From NCBI GenBank assembly GCA_016214995.1, contig JACRML010000035.1:1-50234 (forward strand): a stretch of 50,234 nucleotides of DNA. Direction: 5' to 3'. The notes below the pieces were generated by a model, which ran no database searches, had not been told where the DNA came from, and saw only the letters and a program-made list of their open reading frames with translations. A program made the position numbers and the translations under genes. Shown here one piece after another: positions 41,044 through 49,043 of this stretch. The stretch is from Deltaproteobacteria bacterium. Its GTDB lineage: Bacteria; Desulfobacterota; GWC2-55-46; UBA9637. Positions within the stretch are counted from its first letter, which is position 1. Each line of letters opens with the position of its first letter.

Positions 41044-42117
41044 ATGAGAACAGGTATTGCTCACCTGCCGCTTCACGGCGGCAAAGCCCCTCGCTGGCTT
41101 TTTGAGAGGATGACGAGGCTTGCGAGGGAGATTATTATAATCATCGTACAGGAGTTTGGGCCCGAGGAGGCTTTAAAGCGATTGTCTGATCCCTACTGGT
41201 TTCAGGCCTTTGGCTGTGCGCTGGGTTTTGACTGGCACAGCAGTGGTGTTACTACAACGGTCTGCGGCGCTGTAAAGGAGGGGATAAAGGAGATAGAAAA
41301 GGATTTGGGGCTTTTTGCGGCAGGCGGCAAGGGCGGCGCTTCAAGAAAAACGCCGTCTGAGATTGAGGGTCGCGGCGATCATTTATCCATCAATCCAGCC
41401 AATCTTATCTATGCCAGCAGGATGTCGGCAAAGGTGGATTCCTCAGCATTGCAGGATGGCTACCAGCTCTATCATCATGCCTTCTTTTTTACAAAAAATG
41501 GAAAATGGGCAGTTGTCCAGCAGGGGATGAATGAGATAAATAGATACGCCAGACGGTATCACTGGCTTGGGGAAGATGTTAAGGATTTTGTATGTGAACC
41601 TCATTCTGCTGTCTGTTGTGACTCAAAAGGGGCTGTGCTCAATATGATTGACGCTGACAGTGATAAGGCAAGAATAATTTCCACGCAACTCTCCCATGAA
41701 AAACCAGAGGCACTGGTAAAAGAGATTCAAAGGTTGCAAATGCTTGAGATGCCCGGCTGGCACTTTACATCAATAAAAGACATCAATCCTGACAGGCTCT
41801 ACAAGATATTTTTAAGTACCTATGAGAGACAACCGGAGGATTTTGAAAAACTTCTGGGCATGGAAGGGGTCGGCCCGAAGACCATAAGGGCGCTGAGTCT
41901 GCTGTCAGAGCTTGTCTACGGCGCTTCTGTGAGCCATAAAGACCCTGTGAGATACAGCTTTGCCCACGGCGGAAAAGACGGCTATCCATATCCCGTTGAT
42001 AGGGAAATTTATGACAAAAGCATAGATTTCTTGCGCAAGGCTGTGCATCAAGCAAAGGTGGGCGTTACTGAGAAGATAGGGGCATTTAAGAGGCTGGATA
42101 AGATGTTTTCTATATAG
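41044..42117 (+). CDS. DUF763 domain protein
   Basis: The 357-residue protein opens MRTGIAHLPLHGGKAPRWLF, the DUF763 hallmark. DPYWFQAFGCALGFDWHSSG, HHAFFFTKNGKWAVVQQGM and PGWHFTSIKDI follow. A helix-hairpin-helix is visible (LLGMEGVGPKTIRALSLLSE), as is FAHGGKDGYPYPVDREIYD. The family is commoner in archaea and thermophiles. The HhH and conserved His/Asp positions suggest a nucleic-acid-binding or nuclease role, but no activity is established. The MITE begins 5 nt after its stop. Confidence 0.88.
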   Translation: MRTGIAHLPLHGGKAPRWLFERMTRLAREIIIIIVQEFGPEEALKRLSDPYWFQAFGCALGFDWHSSGVTTTVCGAVKEGIKEIEKDLGLFAAGGKGGASRKTPSEIEGRGDHLSINPANLIYASRMSAKVDSSALQDGYQLYHHAFFFTKNGKWAVVQQGMNEINRYARRYHWLGEDVKDFVCEPHSAVCCDSKGAVLNMIDADSDKARIISTQLSHEKPEALVKEIQRLQMLEMPGWHFTSIKDINPDRLYKIFLSTYERQPEDFEKLLGMEGVGPKTIRALSLLSELVYGASVSHKDPVRYSFAHGGKDGYPYPVDREIYDKSIDFLRKAVHQAKVGVTEKIGAFKRLDKMFSI

Positions 42118-42121
42118 AGCG

Positions 42122-42352
42122 TCAGTAGTGTCCGGTTAAAACAGCATAGTTTGCAACCTGAATACGCTGAAAAAACCATGAAAATCGTCATAAACGTCAT
42201 TCCCGAGGTTTTTATCGGGAATCCAGTGTCTTAAAAAATACCAGAAACCCCCTGGATTCCCGCTTTCGCGGGAATGACGGATTCGACTTGATGCTGTAGA
42301 ATCAGGTTGTTTCAAGGGATTCAACTCTTTTAATTTAACCGGACACTACTGA
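42122..42352. mobile_element. 231-bp MITE with 19-bp perfect terminal inverted repeats
   Basis: TCAGTAGTGTCCGGTTAAA at 42122-42140 is exactly inverted at 42334-42352. The interior has no coding sequence and carries the TCATTCCC palindrome pair (42195-42279). The TGTCCGGTTAA ends are of an insertion-sequence type, so a cognate transposase elsewhere in the genome is expected. No target duplication is evident. Confidence 0.85.
42195..42279. repeat. TCATTCCC-type palindrome pair nested in the MITE
   Basis: CGTCATTCCCGAGG-TTTTTAT-CGGGAATCCAG faces CTGGATTCCCGC-TTTC-GCGGGAATGACG. It is the same family as 2615-2681. Confidence 0.8.
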
Positions 42353-42380
42353 TAGAACGACATAAATATCTGCACATTTA

Positions 42381-42433
42381 ACCATCCTCACCCTGACCCT
42401 CCCTTTAAAAGGGATGGAAGCGAGGGTGGGATG
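42381..42433. repeat. CCATCCTCACCCT palindrome
   Basis: CATCCTCACCCT...CCCTCCC pairs imperfectly with GGGA...AGGGTGGGATG around TTTAAAA. It is related in style to the palindrome inside cmk (49283-49335). Confidence 0.65.
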
Positions 42434-42467
42434 CGAAACAATATATGACGTTGCATATAAAAATAAC

Positions 42468-42507
42468 AACGTCCACCGGCATTTTAAGACCGATGGGCGT
42501 TTTTTTT
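42468..42507 (+). terminator. Rho-independent terminator
   Basis: AACGTCCACCGG pairs with CCGATGGGCGTT (one mismatch, one G-T) around a 10-nt loop, followed by eight T. It would stop plus-strand transcripts leaving the DUF763 gene and the MITE. Confidence 0.75.
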
Positions 42508-42545
42508 CATTGCCTGCCCTTAAGCAAGTAAGATGGGCTATGCCA

Positions 42546-42576
42546 AGTGTATGGTGGGCACAGCCCACCATACACT
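42546..42576. repeat. Perfect 14-bp inverted repeat at the PEP-CTERM gene end
   Basis: AGTGTATGGTGGGC-ACA-GCCCACCATACACT overlaps the stop codon of the minus-strand PEP-CTERM remnant. It may work as its terminator, without a T-tract. Confidence 0.8.
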
Positions 42577-43089
42577 ACTTAAACCTCTTTCTAAACACCG
42601 CCAGTCCTGCCAAACCGCTTCCGAGAAGGAGAAGGGTGGAGGGTTCGGGTACCGACGTGGCCGTGTAATCGATGGAGAGCCGAATCTGGTCGGAGTCAGC
42701 AAATCTGAACGTCCCCCCGGCACCCCCCCGTATGTTGAATCCTGCTATTGCCTCGCCATTGGTCAGCAAGTCCTGAATGAATGCGATGGGTTGGAATGTC
42801 GGGGCGTCCACTAAAGAATCTGAGTACTCGATAAACCCGTTTTGTGAGAAGTCCGCAAGCTGCACCGAACCGTCTCCCGCATAACCGTTGAGTGCAATCG
42901 GTATTGCATCCTGTGCACCACCCTGACCCTGTACATCACCAGGGGTTAGGAAGAAGGGCAGATCTGGCCACAAGCCATCGATGCGGTTCAGCGGCGACAC
43001 CCTGACATAATATAAAATGGGGGGGTAGCCCTGGGACCGTGCCAGACACCACCCGGCCGTCGGCACTGAAACTTACATCGGGGAAATAA
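42575..43089 (-). pseudogene. PEP-CTERM sorting-signal protein, 5'-truncated and frameshifted
   Basis: The C-terminus SVPEPSTLLLLGSGLAGLAV plus FRKRFK is a textbook PEP-CTERM signal: the PEP motif, a hydrophobic helix and a basic tail, processed by an exosortase. Upstream, SFSADGRVVSGTVPGLP is in a different frame from SPLNRIDGLWPDLPF; the switch falls at the 7-G run 43019-43025. The 5' part stops abruptly at 43090, exactly where the RAYT element's inverted repeat begins. The N-terminal signal peptide is missing, so the gene is disrupted. Its original product would have been a surface or extracellular protein. Confidence 0.75.
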
Positions 43090-43090
43090 T

Positions 43091-44012
43091 GGGGTCAGGT
43101 CTTGAAATATGAGAAATTATCTGTTAAGGTGGTAGTAAATGGCCAGACCATTACGAATAGAATATGAAGAGGCAGTTTATCATGTAACATCACGGGGGAA
43201 TGCGAGAGACAAGATATTTAGCGATGGGCATGACAAAGAAAAATTCCTCGAAGAGTTAGACTCGGTGATTAAAAGATATAACTGGCTTTGCCATGCGTAT
43301 TGTCTTATGGACAACCACTATCACCTTCTCATAGAAACCCCTGATGCCAATCTCTCAATAGGAATGAGGCAGTTAAACGGTGTATATACTCAGTTATATA
43401 ACCGAAGACACAAAAGACCAGGACATATATTTCAAGGCAGATACAAGGCTATCCTGATACAGAAAGAAAACTATCTGCTTGAACTTTGTCGTTATGTAGC
43501 GCTCAATCCTGTAAGGGCAAAGATAGTAAAAAAACCTGACGACTGGAAATGGAGCAGTTATTTAGCAACGGGCGGATTAAGAAAAACTCCAGAATATCTT
43601 ACGATAGACTGGGTCTTGGGACAGTTTGGAAGTAAAAGGCAAGCTGCGCAAAAAAGATATAAAAAGTTTGTGATGGAAGGGATATCAAAAGAATCACCGT
43701 GGAGAGAAATTCGAGGGCAGATAATACTTGGAGGAGAAGGGTTTGTTGAGAAATTCAAAGATTTGTTAGCTGATAAAGAAAAGATAAAAGAAATTCCCAG
43801 ACATCAGAGATACATGGGCAGGCCGTTGCTGGCAGATATATTTAAACAAAAGAAGACAAAGGGTGAAAGAAACAGAAAAATATGGGCAGCACACCTGAAA
43901 TTTGGCTATACATTAAAAGAGATTGCCGATTGTTTAGGAATTCACTATACTACAGTAAGCAAGGTATTGATGGATAAGATATGATGAAAAGTGATATTTC
44001 AAGACCTGACCC
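43091..44012 (+). mobile_element. RAYT/IS200-like element bounded by 19-bp inverted repeats
   Basis: GGGTCAGGTCTTGAAATAT at 43092-43110 is perfectly inverted at 43994-44012 and brackets the transposase gene. A further partial right end (TTTCAAGACCTGACCC, 44061-44076) lies beyond a tandem repeat, suggesting more than one insertion or imprecise end use. The left boundary interrupts the PEP-CTERM gene. Confidence 0.75.
43139..43984 (+). CDS. REP-associated tyrosine transposase (RAYT, Y1 family)
   Basis: The protein has 281 residues. The N-terminus ARPLRIEYEEAVYHVTSRGN is the family start. The HUH-type metal site is in CLMDNHYHLLIETP, and PGHIFQGRYKAILIQKE precedes the helix carrying the probable catalytic Tyr (YLLELCRYVALNPVRAKIV). 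The C-terminus adds a DnaA/HTH-like DNA-binding segment (TLKEIADCLGIHYTTVSKVL). Y1 enzymes cut and join single-stranded DNA at palindromic ends, here the flanking inverted repeats. The frame is intact, so it may be active and could mobilise palindromes in trans. Confidence 0.92.
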   Translation: MARPLRIEYEEAVYHVTSRGNARDKIFSDGHDKEKFLEELDSVIKRYNWLCHAYCLMDNHYHLLIETPDANLSIGMRQLNGVYTQLYNRRHKRPGHIFQGRYKAILIQKENYLLELCRYVALNPVRAKIVKKPDDWKWSSYLATGGLRKTPEYLTIDWVLGQFGSKRQAAQKRYKKFVMEGISKESPWREIRGQIILGGEGFVEKFKDLLADKEKIKEIPRHQRYMGRPLLADIFKQKKTKGERNRKIWAAHLKFGYTLKEIADCLGIHYTTVSKVLMDKI

Positions 44013-44060
44013 TTACGTTTCCTTACGTTTCTTCCTTACGTTTCTTCCTTACGTTTCTTC
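44011..44060. repeat. CCTTACGTTTCTT tandem repeat
   Basis: One 10-nt and three 13-nt units of CCTTACGTTTCTT lie between the RAYT right end and a second partial right end. It probably arose through repeated end processing by the transposase or by slippage. Confidence 0.85.
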
Positions 44061-44170
44061 TTTCAAGACCTGACCCTTATGTTTCTTCGGGGACGGACTT
44101 GACAATTTTATCGCTTTACGACAAACGACAAGCTGTGATAATATAATCCAAAAAGAAAAAGAGGTGAATA

Positions 44171-44389
44171 ATGACAAGATTGCTTGAGAAAGCGTTCAAG
44201 GAGGCATCGAAATTACCGGTTGTCAATCAAAATGCATTGGCAAAATGGCTTCTTGAAGAGTTAGAGTCAGAAAAGAAATGGGAGCAAATATTTGCCGAGT
44301 CAGAAAATGTTCTTGAGCATCTTGCTGATGAAGCCCTTGAGGCTCACAAGAAAGGTAAAACAAAGCCGTTGAATATTGAGCGCTTATGA
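44171..44389 (+). CDS. RelE/ParE-associated antitoxin
   Basis: This 72-residue helical protein (TRLLEKAFKEASKLPVVNQN, ALAKWLLEELESEKKWEQIF, ALEAHKKGKTKPLNIERL) has the pattern of small antitoxins encoded just before ParE/RelE-like toxins. GAGGTG lies 4-5 nt before the ATG and a TATAAT at 44142-44147 may be its promoter's -10. It overlaps the toxin gene by 4 nt (ATGA, 44386-44389). It would neutralise the toxin and autoregulate the pair. The attC-like site after the toxin suggests the pair arrived as a gene cassette. Confidence 0.82.
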   Translation: MTRLLEKAFKEASKLPVVNQNALAKWLLEELESEKKWEQIFAESENVLEHLADEALEAHKKGKTKPLNIERL

Positions 44390-44664
44390 ACTCAAAAACA
44401 ACGGAACGCTTTTGGAAGTGCTACGAAAAACTGCCGATAAGAATCAAGAAGATGGCAAAAGAGGCTTACAAGCAATTTCAGGCAAACCCCTACTACCCAA
44501 GCTTACACTTCAAACAGGTCCATTCTACGCGTCCTATATTTTCAGTTAGAATTACAAAAGACTATAGAGCTGTTGGTATTATTCAAGGAGAAGATATCAT
44601 TTGGTTCTGGATAGGCTCTCATTCAGAATATAATAACATATTGAAACAATTCAGACATGCCTAA
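44386..44664 (+). CDS. RelE/ParE superfamily toxin
   Basis: The 92-residue protein has the compact RelE/ParE fold pattern: FWKCYEKLPIRIKKMAKEAY helices, then NPYYPSLHFKQV, FSVRITKDYRAVGIIQGED and IIWFWIGSHSEYNNIL strands. The RxxxDYRA-like core is intact. Whether it targets ribosome-bound mRNA or gyrase cannot be told. It is coupled to the upstream antitoxin. Its stop TAA lies within GCCTAAC, the first box of an attC-like site, as is usual for integron cassettes. Confidence 0.85.
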   Translation: MNSKTTERFWKCYEKLPIRIKKMAKEAYKQFQANPYYPSLHFKQVHSTRPIFSVRITKDYRAVGIIQGEDIIWFWIGSHSEYNNILKQFRHA

Positions 44665-44718
44665 CAAATCACTTGTGCGAACTCCGTTTCACTGTGCCAC
44701 ACAGTTCAAGCGTTATAC
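44659..44718 (+). mobile_element. attC-like site after the toxin-antitoxin pair (60 bp)
   Basis: It starts with GCCTAAC (perfect RYYYAAC) and ends with GTTATAC (6/7 to GTTRRRY). Between them CTTGTGCGAACT can pair with AGTTCAAG, and ACTGT-GCCAC-ACAGT forms an apical hairpin. The size is within the attC range. It separates the toxin gene from the AlkD-like gene, whose reading frame otherwise extends upstream through it. Confidence 0.65.
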
Positions 44719-44728
44719 CTTAATACCA

Positions 44729-45457
44729 ATGAACGGTAAACTACTAAGCATTCAGAATGAACTAAGAAAGTTAGGCAATAAAAAAATAGCAGAACATTCT
44801 CAAAGATTCTTTAAAACAGGAAAAGGAGAGTATGGTGAAGGAGATAGATTTTTGGGAGTTCGGGTTCCTGTATTAAGAAAATTGGCAAGGAAGTATCAAG
44901 GAATATCCATTGAACAAGCCTCTCGGCTGCTTAAATCTCAATTTCACGAAGAACGATTGTTGTCTCTTCTTATGCTTATAAATATCTTCAAAAAGACAAA
45001 TGAGGAAGACAAAGAATTCATTTACACCCTGTATCTCAATAACGCAAAATTTATTAACAATTGGGATATTGTTGACTGTTCTGCCGAACATATTGTTGGT
45101 GCTTATCTGCGGGAACGCAATAAGCAGCCGATTTACAATCTTGCTGATTCCAAAAGTTTATGGGAGCGTAGAATTTCAATAATGTCTACTTTCCATTTTA
45201 TAAAAAATAATGAATTTGTTGAGTCATTGAGGGTTTCAGAGATTTTATTACATGATAAAGAAGATTTAATTCATAAAGCTGTTGGTTGGATGCTCAGGGA
45301 GATAGGGAAACGGAATATTATGGTAGAAGAGGGTTTTTTAAAAAAACATTGCAAGACTATGCCCCGTACTATGTTGCGGTACGCTATAGAAAAATTTCCT
45401 AAAGAAAGAAGAAAAAAATATCTCCGGTTAGGCAGAGCATTAGGCGGCGCCCTATAG
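44729..45457 (+). CDS. AlkD-like DNA alkylation repair protein
   Basis: This HEAT-like helical protein excises alkylated bases in the AlkD family. I place the start at the ATG (about 44729) that gives MNGKLLSIQNELRKLGNKKI, because the longer frame from 44657 translates the attC-like site. Key stretches are GDRFLGVRVPVLRKLARKYQ, NNWDIVDCSAEHIVGAYL (with the conserved WD), LWERRISIMSTFHFI, HKAVGWMLREIGKR and MPRTMLRYAIEKFP. All are typical. The 3' end overlaps convergent sthA by 6 nt. It has no attC of its own downstream. Confidence 0.87.
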   Translation: MNGKLLSIQNELRKLGNKKIAEHSQRFFKTGKGEYGEGDRFLGVRVPVLRKLARKYQGISIEQASRLLKSQFHEERLLSLLMLINIFKKTNEEDKEFIYTLYLNNAKFINNWDIVDCSAEHIVGAYLRERNKQPIYNLADSKSLWERRISIMSTFHFIKNNEFVESLRVSEILLHDKEDLIHKAVGWMLREIGKRNIMVEEGFLKKHCKTMPRTMLRYAIEKFPKERRKKYLRLGRALGGAL

Positions 45458-46837
45458 CCTGTTCAACCCGTTCAATGCCGCAACCTTGTATGCGTCGGAA
45501 AGGGTGGGATAATTAAATACCGTATCCTTGAAATAATCTATTGTTCCGCCAAAGCTCATGACCGCCTGGCCTATGTGAATCAGTTCTGTAGCCCTTTCTC
45601 CAATTATGTGAACACCTAAAAGCCCCCTGTTTTCTCTATTAAACAAAAGCTTTAACATACCGTGGGTATCGCCTATTATCTGCCCCTTTGCAACTTCCTG
45701 AAAGAGCGCGCATCCTATTTCATAAGGCGCTCTTTTTTTAGTCAATTCTTCCTCTGTTGCCCCAACCATGGAAATTTCCGGGATTGTGTATATCCCAAAA
45801 GGAAGATACGACACAACCTCGCAGGTAACGCCTTCTGTATGAAATGCGTTACAAACTGCCCTTCTGCCCTGATCCATTGAGGTGGATGCAAGGGCTGGAA
45901 ATCCTATAACATCTCCGATTGCATAGATATGCGGCAGGGTAGTTTGAAAATTTTCATCCACATTCAGGCCGCCGCGTTCATTTGGCTTAATTCCTATAGC
46001 CTCAAGATTGAGCATATCCGTATTTCCAACCCGTCCCATGGTATAGAGCAGCTTTTCAGAAACAGACTGCTTGCCGCTTTTTAATGTTGTAACAACTCTA
46101 TCTTTTGTCTCTACAGCTATCTTTACTACCTCTTCGCTCAGTCTCACCGTAATGCCGCTCTGTCTCATCCAGTAGATAAGATTGTTTACAATCTCCTCAT
46201 CTGCAAATGGCAATAGCCATGGTTTTTTTTCTATAAGCGTAACTTTTACTCCCAGAGATGCAAATATACATGCGTATTCACAGCCTATTATGCCGCCGCC
46301 GATTATGGTAAGTGTTGATGGGATATTATCTATCTGCAGAATCGTGTCTGTATCATATATATGCGCTTCATCAAACGGAACATCTCTTGGTCTTAGCGGC
46401 CTTGTGCCTGTTGCTATTATTATAACCTCTGCACAGAGTTGTTCTGAGGTGGTTGCGCCTTTTACAGTTAAGTTATGCCCATCTGTAAATGAGGCATCCC
46501 CATAAATTATCTCTACATTGTTTCTGCTGAACTGCTCTATGATGACCTCCATCTGTCTTTTTATGACATCCATCTTTCTGTGCATTAGCTCCTGCAGGGT
46601 TACTTCCCTGCCGATTGCGAGCTGGAAGCCGAAGACGGCCCTCTGTTTAAAGCCTGCGAGAAAGAGCGCAGCCTCTCTTAAGGTCTTGCTAGGCAGTGTG
46701 CCTGTATGAAGGCCTGCGCCGCCGATATACGGCTGCCGCTCGATGACTGCAACCTTTTTCTTGAGCTTCGATGCTTGGAAGGCAGCCCTCTGCCCTCCTG
46801 GTCCGGAACCGATTATCAGGACATCAAATTTGCGCAT
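45452..46837 (-). CDS. sthA: Soluble pyridine nucleotide transhydrogenase SthA-like
   Basis: This flavoprotein transfers hydride between NADPH and NAD+. The FAD motif is VLIIGSGPGGQRAAFQASKL. In place of the disulphide of dihydrolipoamide dehydrogenases it has GAGLHTGTLPSKTLREA, with no CxxxxC, the hallmark of SthA. The NAD(P) motif is TIIGGGIIGCEYACIFASLG, and YAIGDVIGFPALAS and FNYPTLSDAYKVAA follow. The start at 46837 (MRKFDVLIIG) has GGAGG 8 nt upstream. A longer frame to 46882 adds no expected sequence. Confidence 0.9.
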   Translation of the reverse strand: MRKFDVLIIGSGPGGQRAAFQASKLKKKVAVIERQPYIGGAGLHTGTLPSKTLREAALFLAGFKQRAVFGFQLAIGREVTLQELMHRKMDVIKRQMEVIIEQFSRNNVEIIYGDASFTDGHNLTVKGATTSEQLCAEVIIIATGTRPLRPRDVPFDEAHIYDTDTILQIDNIPSTLTIIGGGIIGCEYACIFASLGVKVTLIEKKPWLLPFADEEIVNNLIYWMRQSGITVRLSEEVVKIAVETKDRVVTTLKSGKQSVSEKLLYTMGRVGNTDMLNLEAIGIKPNERGGLNVDENFQTTLPHIYAIGDVIGFPALASTSMDQGRRAVCNAFHTEGVTCEVVSYLPFGIYTIPEISMVGATEEELTKKRAPYEIGCALFQEVAKGQIIGDTHGMLKLLFNRENRGLLGVHIIGERATELIHIGQAVMSFGGTIDYFKDTVFNYPTLSDAYKVAALNGLNRL

Positions 46838-46882
46838 AGAAAGGCCTCCGGTGAATGGCGAATAAGAAAATGAAAAATTCAA

Positions 46883-47518
46883 AGGTTAAAATGAAAAGTT
46901 GAGGAATAGATTTTTAAATTTTTCTTTTTGTATTTTGATTTATAAACAGAGTGCTGCAATTTCTGTTTCTGGTAAACCGTGTGTTTCTTTAATTTCATAC
47001 CCATTTTTACAAAGGATATATCAATATGTTAGAAAAGGCAAGTTTTGTGCTAATCCATTTGGTAAAATTGTTTTCCATTACCGGTTGTGTTATAAATACG
47101 GCATCAGGGGAGTGCCATTGCTGTCTAGCATTTCCCAGGGAAGCATGGGAGGATTTTTGCAATGTCGTCAGAAAATTTCATAACTCCTTATAAAAAGGGC
47201 GATTTTATTGGTCAAAAGGTATGTGCCTGTAAAAGTTGACATTCAGATTGGCAGTAGTTGGGGAGAGTTGGGCTAATACACTTAAAGAGAAACCACGGCG
47301 CCTTGGTAAATCAATGCCTGTTTCGGGGTGACTCTATGGGCTTGCGCAAGATTAGGTATTTTGCTATAGTTACACAATTTTTAATGACGGCCAAGAACTC
47401 CCTGCGCTCTTGGCGCAGGGTATTCACTGACAAATAATTTTAAAAACCTCTATATCCCAAATGACTCACAGATAGCAAAACTTTTACAACACTATATAGA
47501 ATGGTGGAGGATGTGTTT
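46883..47518. other. 636-nt non-coding gap with competing hairpins
   Basis: I see no convincing gene; a plus-strand open frame at 46899-47183 has no homology-like pattern or ribosome site. Near the 3' end two hairpins share bases and exclude each other: GCCAAGA (47390-47396) with TCTTGGC (47408-47414), and CCCTGCG (47400-47406) with CGCAGGG (47414-47420). They lie about 100 nt upstream of the small gene at 47519 and could be regulatory. No tRNA, 6S or SRP pattern was recognised. Confidence 0.4.
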
Positions 47519-47680
47519 ATGCCCAAATTCTTTGTAGATTTTGAATTCGCCGGACATATTGAAGTTGAGGCTCAAAATGAGGAAGAGGCTAAAGAAATAG
47601 TAGAAGAGATGAATCTTGATGAACTTGCCGAGTATATCCAAAACTTCAATGTCGGCAGACATTATGTTGAGGGAGTATGA
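47519..47680 (+). CDS. 53-residue conserved-looking small protein
   Basis: The frame starts at ATG 47519 with GGTGGAGG 8 nt upstream and ends at TGA 47678-47680. The product (MPKFFVDFEFAGHIEVEAQN, EEEAKEIVEEMNLDELAEYI, NFNVGRHYVEGV) has a strand-strand-helix pattern like DpnD/PcfM-type small proteins (FxxxGxIEVEAxNEEEA). The function is unknown. The strong ribosome site and codon use like its neighbours support it. aroA starts 49 nt later. Confidence 0.65.
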   Translation: MPKFFVDFEFAGHIEVEAQNEEEAKEIVEEMNLDELAEYIQNFNVGRHYVEGV

Positions 47681-47729
47681 TTTTTGATTGTTATAGTAAG
47701 AAAACTCTAAATAAGACAAAAGCTATCTT

Positions 47730-49043
47730 ATGAAATCCATAACCATAAAAAAAACCCAATCCCTCAAAGGCGAGATAACCGTCCCGGGTGATAAGAGCAT
47801 CTCTCACAGGGCGATTATGCTCGGTTCCATTGCAGAAGGGGACACGACAATAAGAGGGCTTTTGAAGGGCGAGGACAATATGGCTACGCTCAAGGCCTTC
47901 AGGCAGATGGGGGTTCGCATTGATGAACATGAAAACGGCATGGTTGTCATTCAGGGTAAGGGGCTTCACGGATTGAAAGAGCCGGAAGATTTTATAGACG
48001 CGGGAAATTCTGGAACCACCATGAGGCTTTTAACAGGGCTGCTTTCAGGCCAGGAGTTTTTTTCTGTCCTCACCGGAGATCAATATCTAAGAAAGAGGCC
48101 CATGAAAAGGGTTGTAGAACCATTGAGCCTGATGGGCGCAAGGATATTCGGAAGGGAAAATGGGAATAAGGCGCCTCTTGCTATTGTCGGCTCAAAACTG
48201 AAGGGGATGACTTACAATTCGCCGCTTGCCAGCGCACAAGTAAAATCCGCCATTCTTATGGCAGGCCTCTATGCGGACGGAGGGACAACTGTTATTGAAC
48301 CGACTCTTTCAAGAGATCACACTGAACGGATGCTTGCATATTTCGGCGCAGAGGTAAAACGCAATGGAACAACGGTCAGCATCAAGGTCGGACAGAAGCT
48401 TGTGGGCAAAGAGATTGAAGTCCCGGGCGATATTTCCTCTGCCGCATTTTTCATGGTTGCGGCGCTTATAACAGAGGATTCAGAGCTTTTAATAAAAAAT
48501 GTCGGGATAAATCCTGCCAGAATCGGTATAATTGACATATTGGAAAAAATGGGCGGGCAAGTTAAGATATTAGACAAAAGAGAAGTTTCCGGCGAGCCAG
48601 TCGGAGATATTCTGGTAAAATCAAGTAAGCTCAAAGGCATAGAGATAAAGGGAGATATAATTCCGAGGGCCATTGACGAATTGCCAGTTATTGCCGTTGC
48701 CGCTGCATTTGCGGATGGGGTTACTGAAATAAAGGATGCTCAAGAACTCAGGGTAAAGGAGACTGACAGAATCGCAGCAATGACCAGCGAGCTTCGTGGG
48801 ATAGGCGTTACTGTCAGTGATCTGCCAGATGGTATGAAAATAGAAGGCGGGAAAAGGCCTATAGGAAATGATAGCTGTACAAGCTGGGGTGACCACAGGA
48901 TTGCAATGTCTATGATTATTGCAGGACTGGCATCGGAGAGAGGGATAACTATTTCAAATACAGACTGCATAGATACCTCATTTCCTGGTTTTGTCCAAAT
49001 ATTGAAGAATCTCGGATGCCGGATTTCAGAGTTGCAGGAATGA
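47730..49043 (+). CDS. aroA: 5-enolpyruvylshikimate-3-phosphate synthase, class II-like
   Basis: AroA makes EPSP in aromatic amino acid synthesis. Its 437 residues are a normal length. Motifs are VPGDKSISHRAIMLGSIAEG, DAGNSGTTMRLLTGLLSGQ, RKRPMKRVVEPL, LASAQVKSAILMAGL, SRDHTERMLAYFGAEV, IPRAIDELPVIAVAAA, LRVKETDRIAAM and WGDHRIAMS. The DAGNSGTT...GLLSGQ and SRDHTE forms are those of class II enzymes, which tend to be less glyphosate-sensitive; that is inferred from class. The stop overlaps the preferred cmk ATG (ATGA, 49040-49043). Confidence 0.96.
   Translation: MKSITIKKTQSLKGEITVPGDKSISHRAIMLGSIAEGDTTIRGLLKGEDNMATLKAFRQMGVRIDEHENGMVVIQGKGLHGLKEPEDFIDAGNSGTTMRLLTGLLSGQEFFSVLTGDQYLRKRPMKRVVEPLSLMGARIFGRENGNKAPLAIVGSKLKGMTYNSPLASAQVKSAILMAGLYADGGTTVIEPTLSRDHTERMLAYFGAEVKRNGTTVSIKVGQKLVGKEIEVPGDISSAAFFMVAALITEDSELLIKNVGINPARIGIIDILEKMGGQVKILDKREVSGEPVGDILVKSSKLKGIEIKGDIIPRAIDELPVIAVAAAFADGVTEIKDAQELRVKETDRIAAMTSELRGIGVTVSDLPDGMKIEGGKRPIGNDSCTSWGDHRIAMSMIIAGLASERGITISNTDCIDTSFPGFVQILKNLGCRISELQE

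Noticed and set aside
44657..44728. Upstream ATG start for the AlkD-like gene
   Set aside because: The added residues are the translation of the attC-like site; the internal ATG gives a normal N-terminus.
46899..47183. Plus-strand open frame of 94 codons in the sthA-aroA gap
   Set aside because: No ribosome site, no recognisable pattern and a rare-start opening; more likely chance in AT-rich DNA.
47341..47420. 6S RNA, tmRNA or SRP RNA in the sthA-aroA gap
   Set aside because: None of their conserved cores (tmRNA 5' end, SRP GNAR loop region, 6S bubble) was visible.
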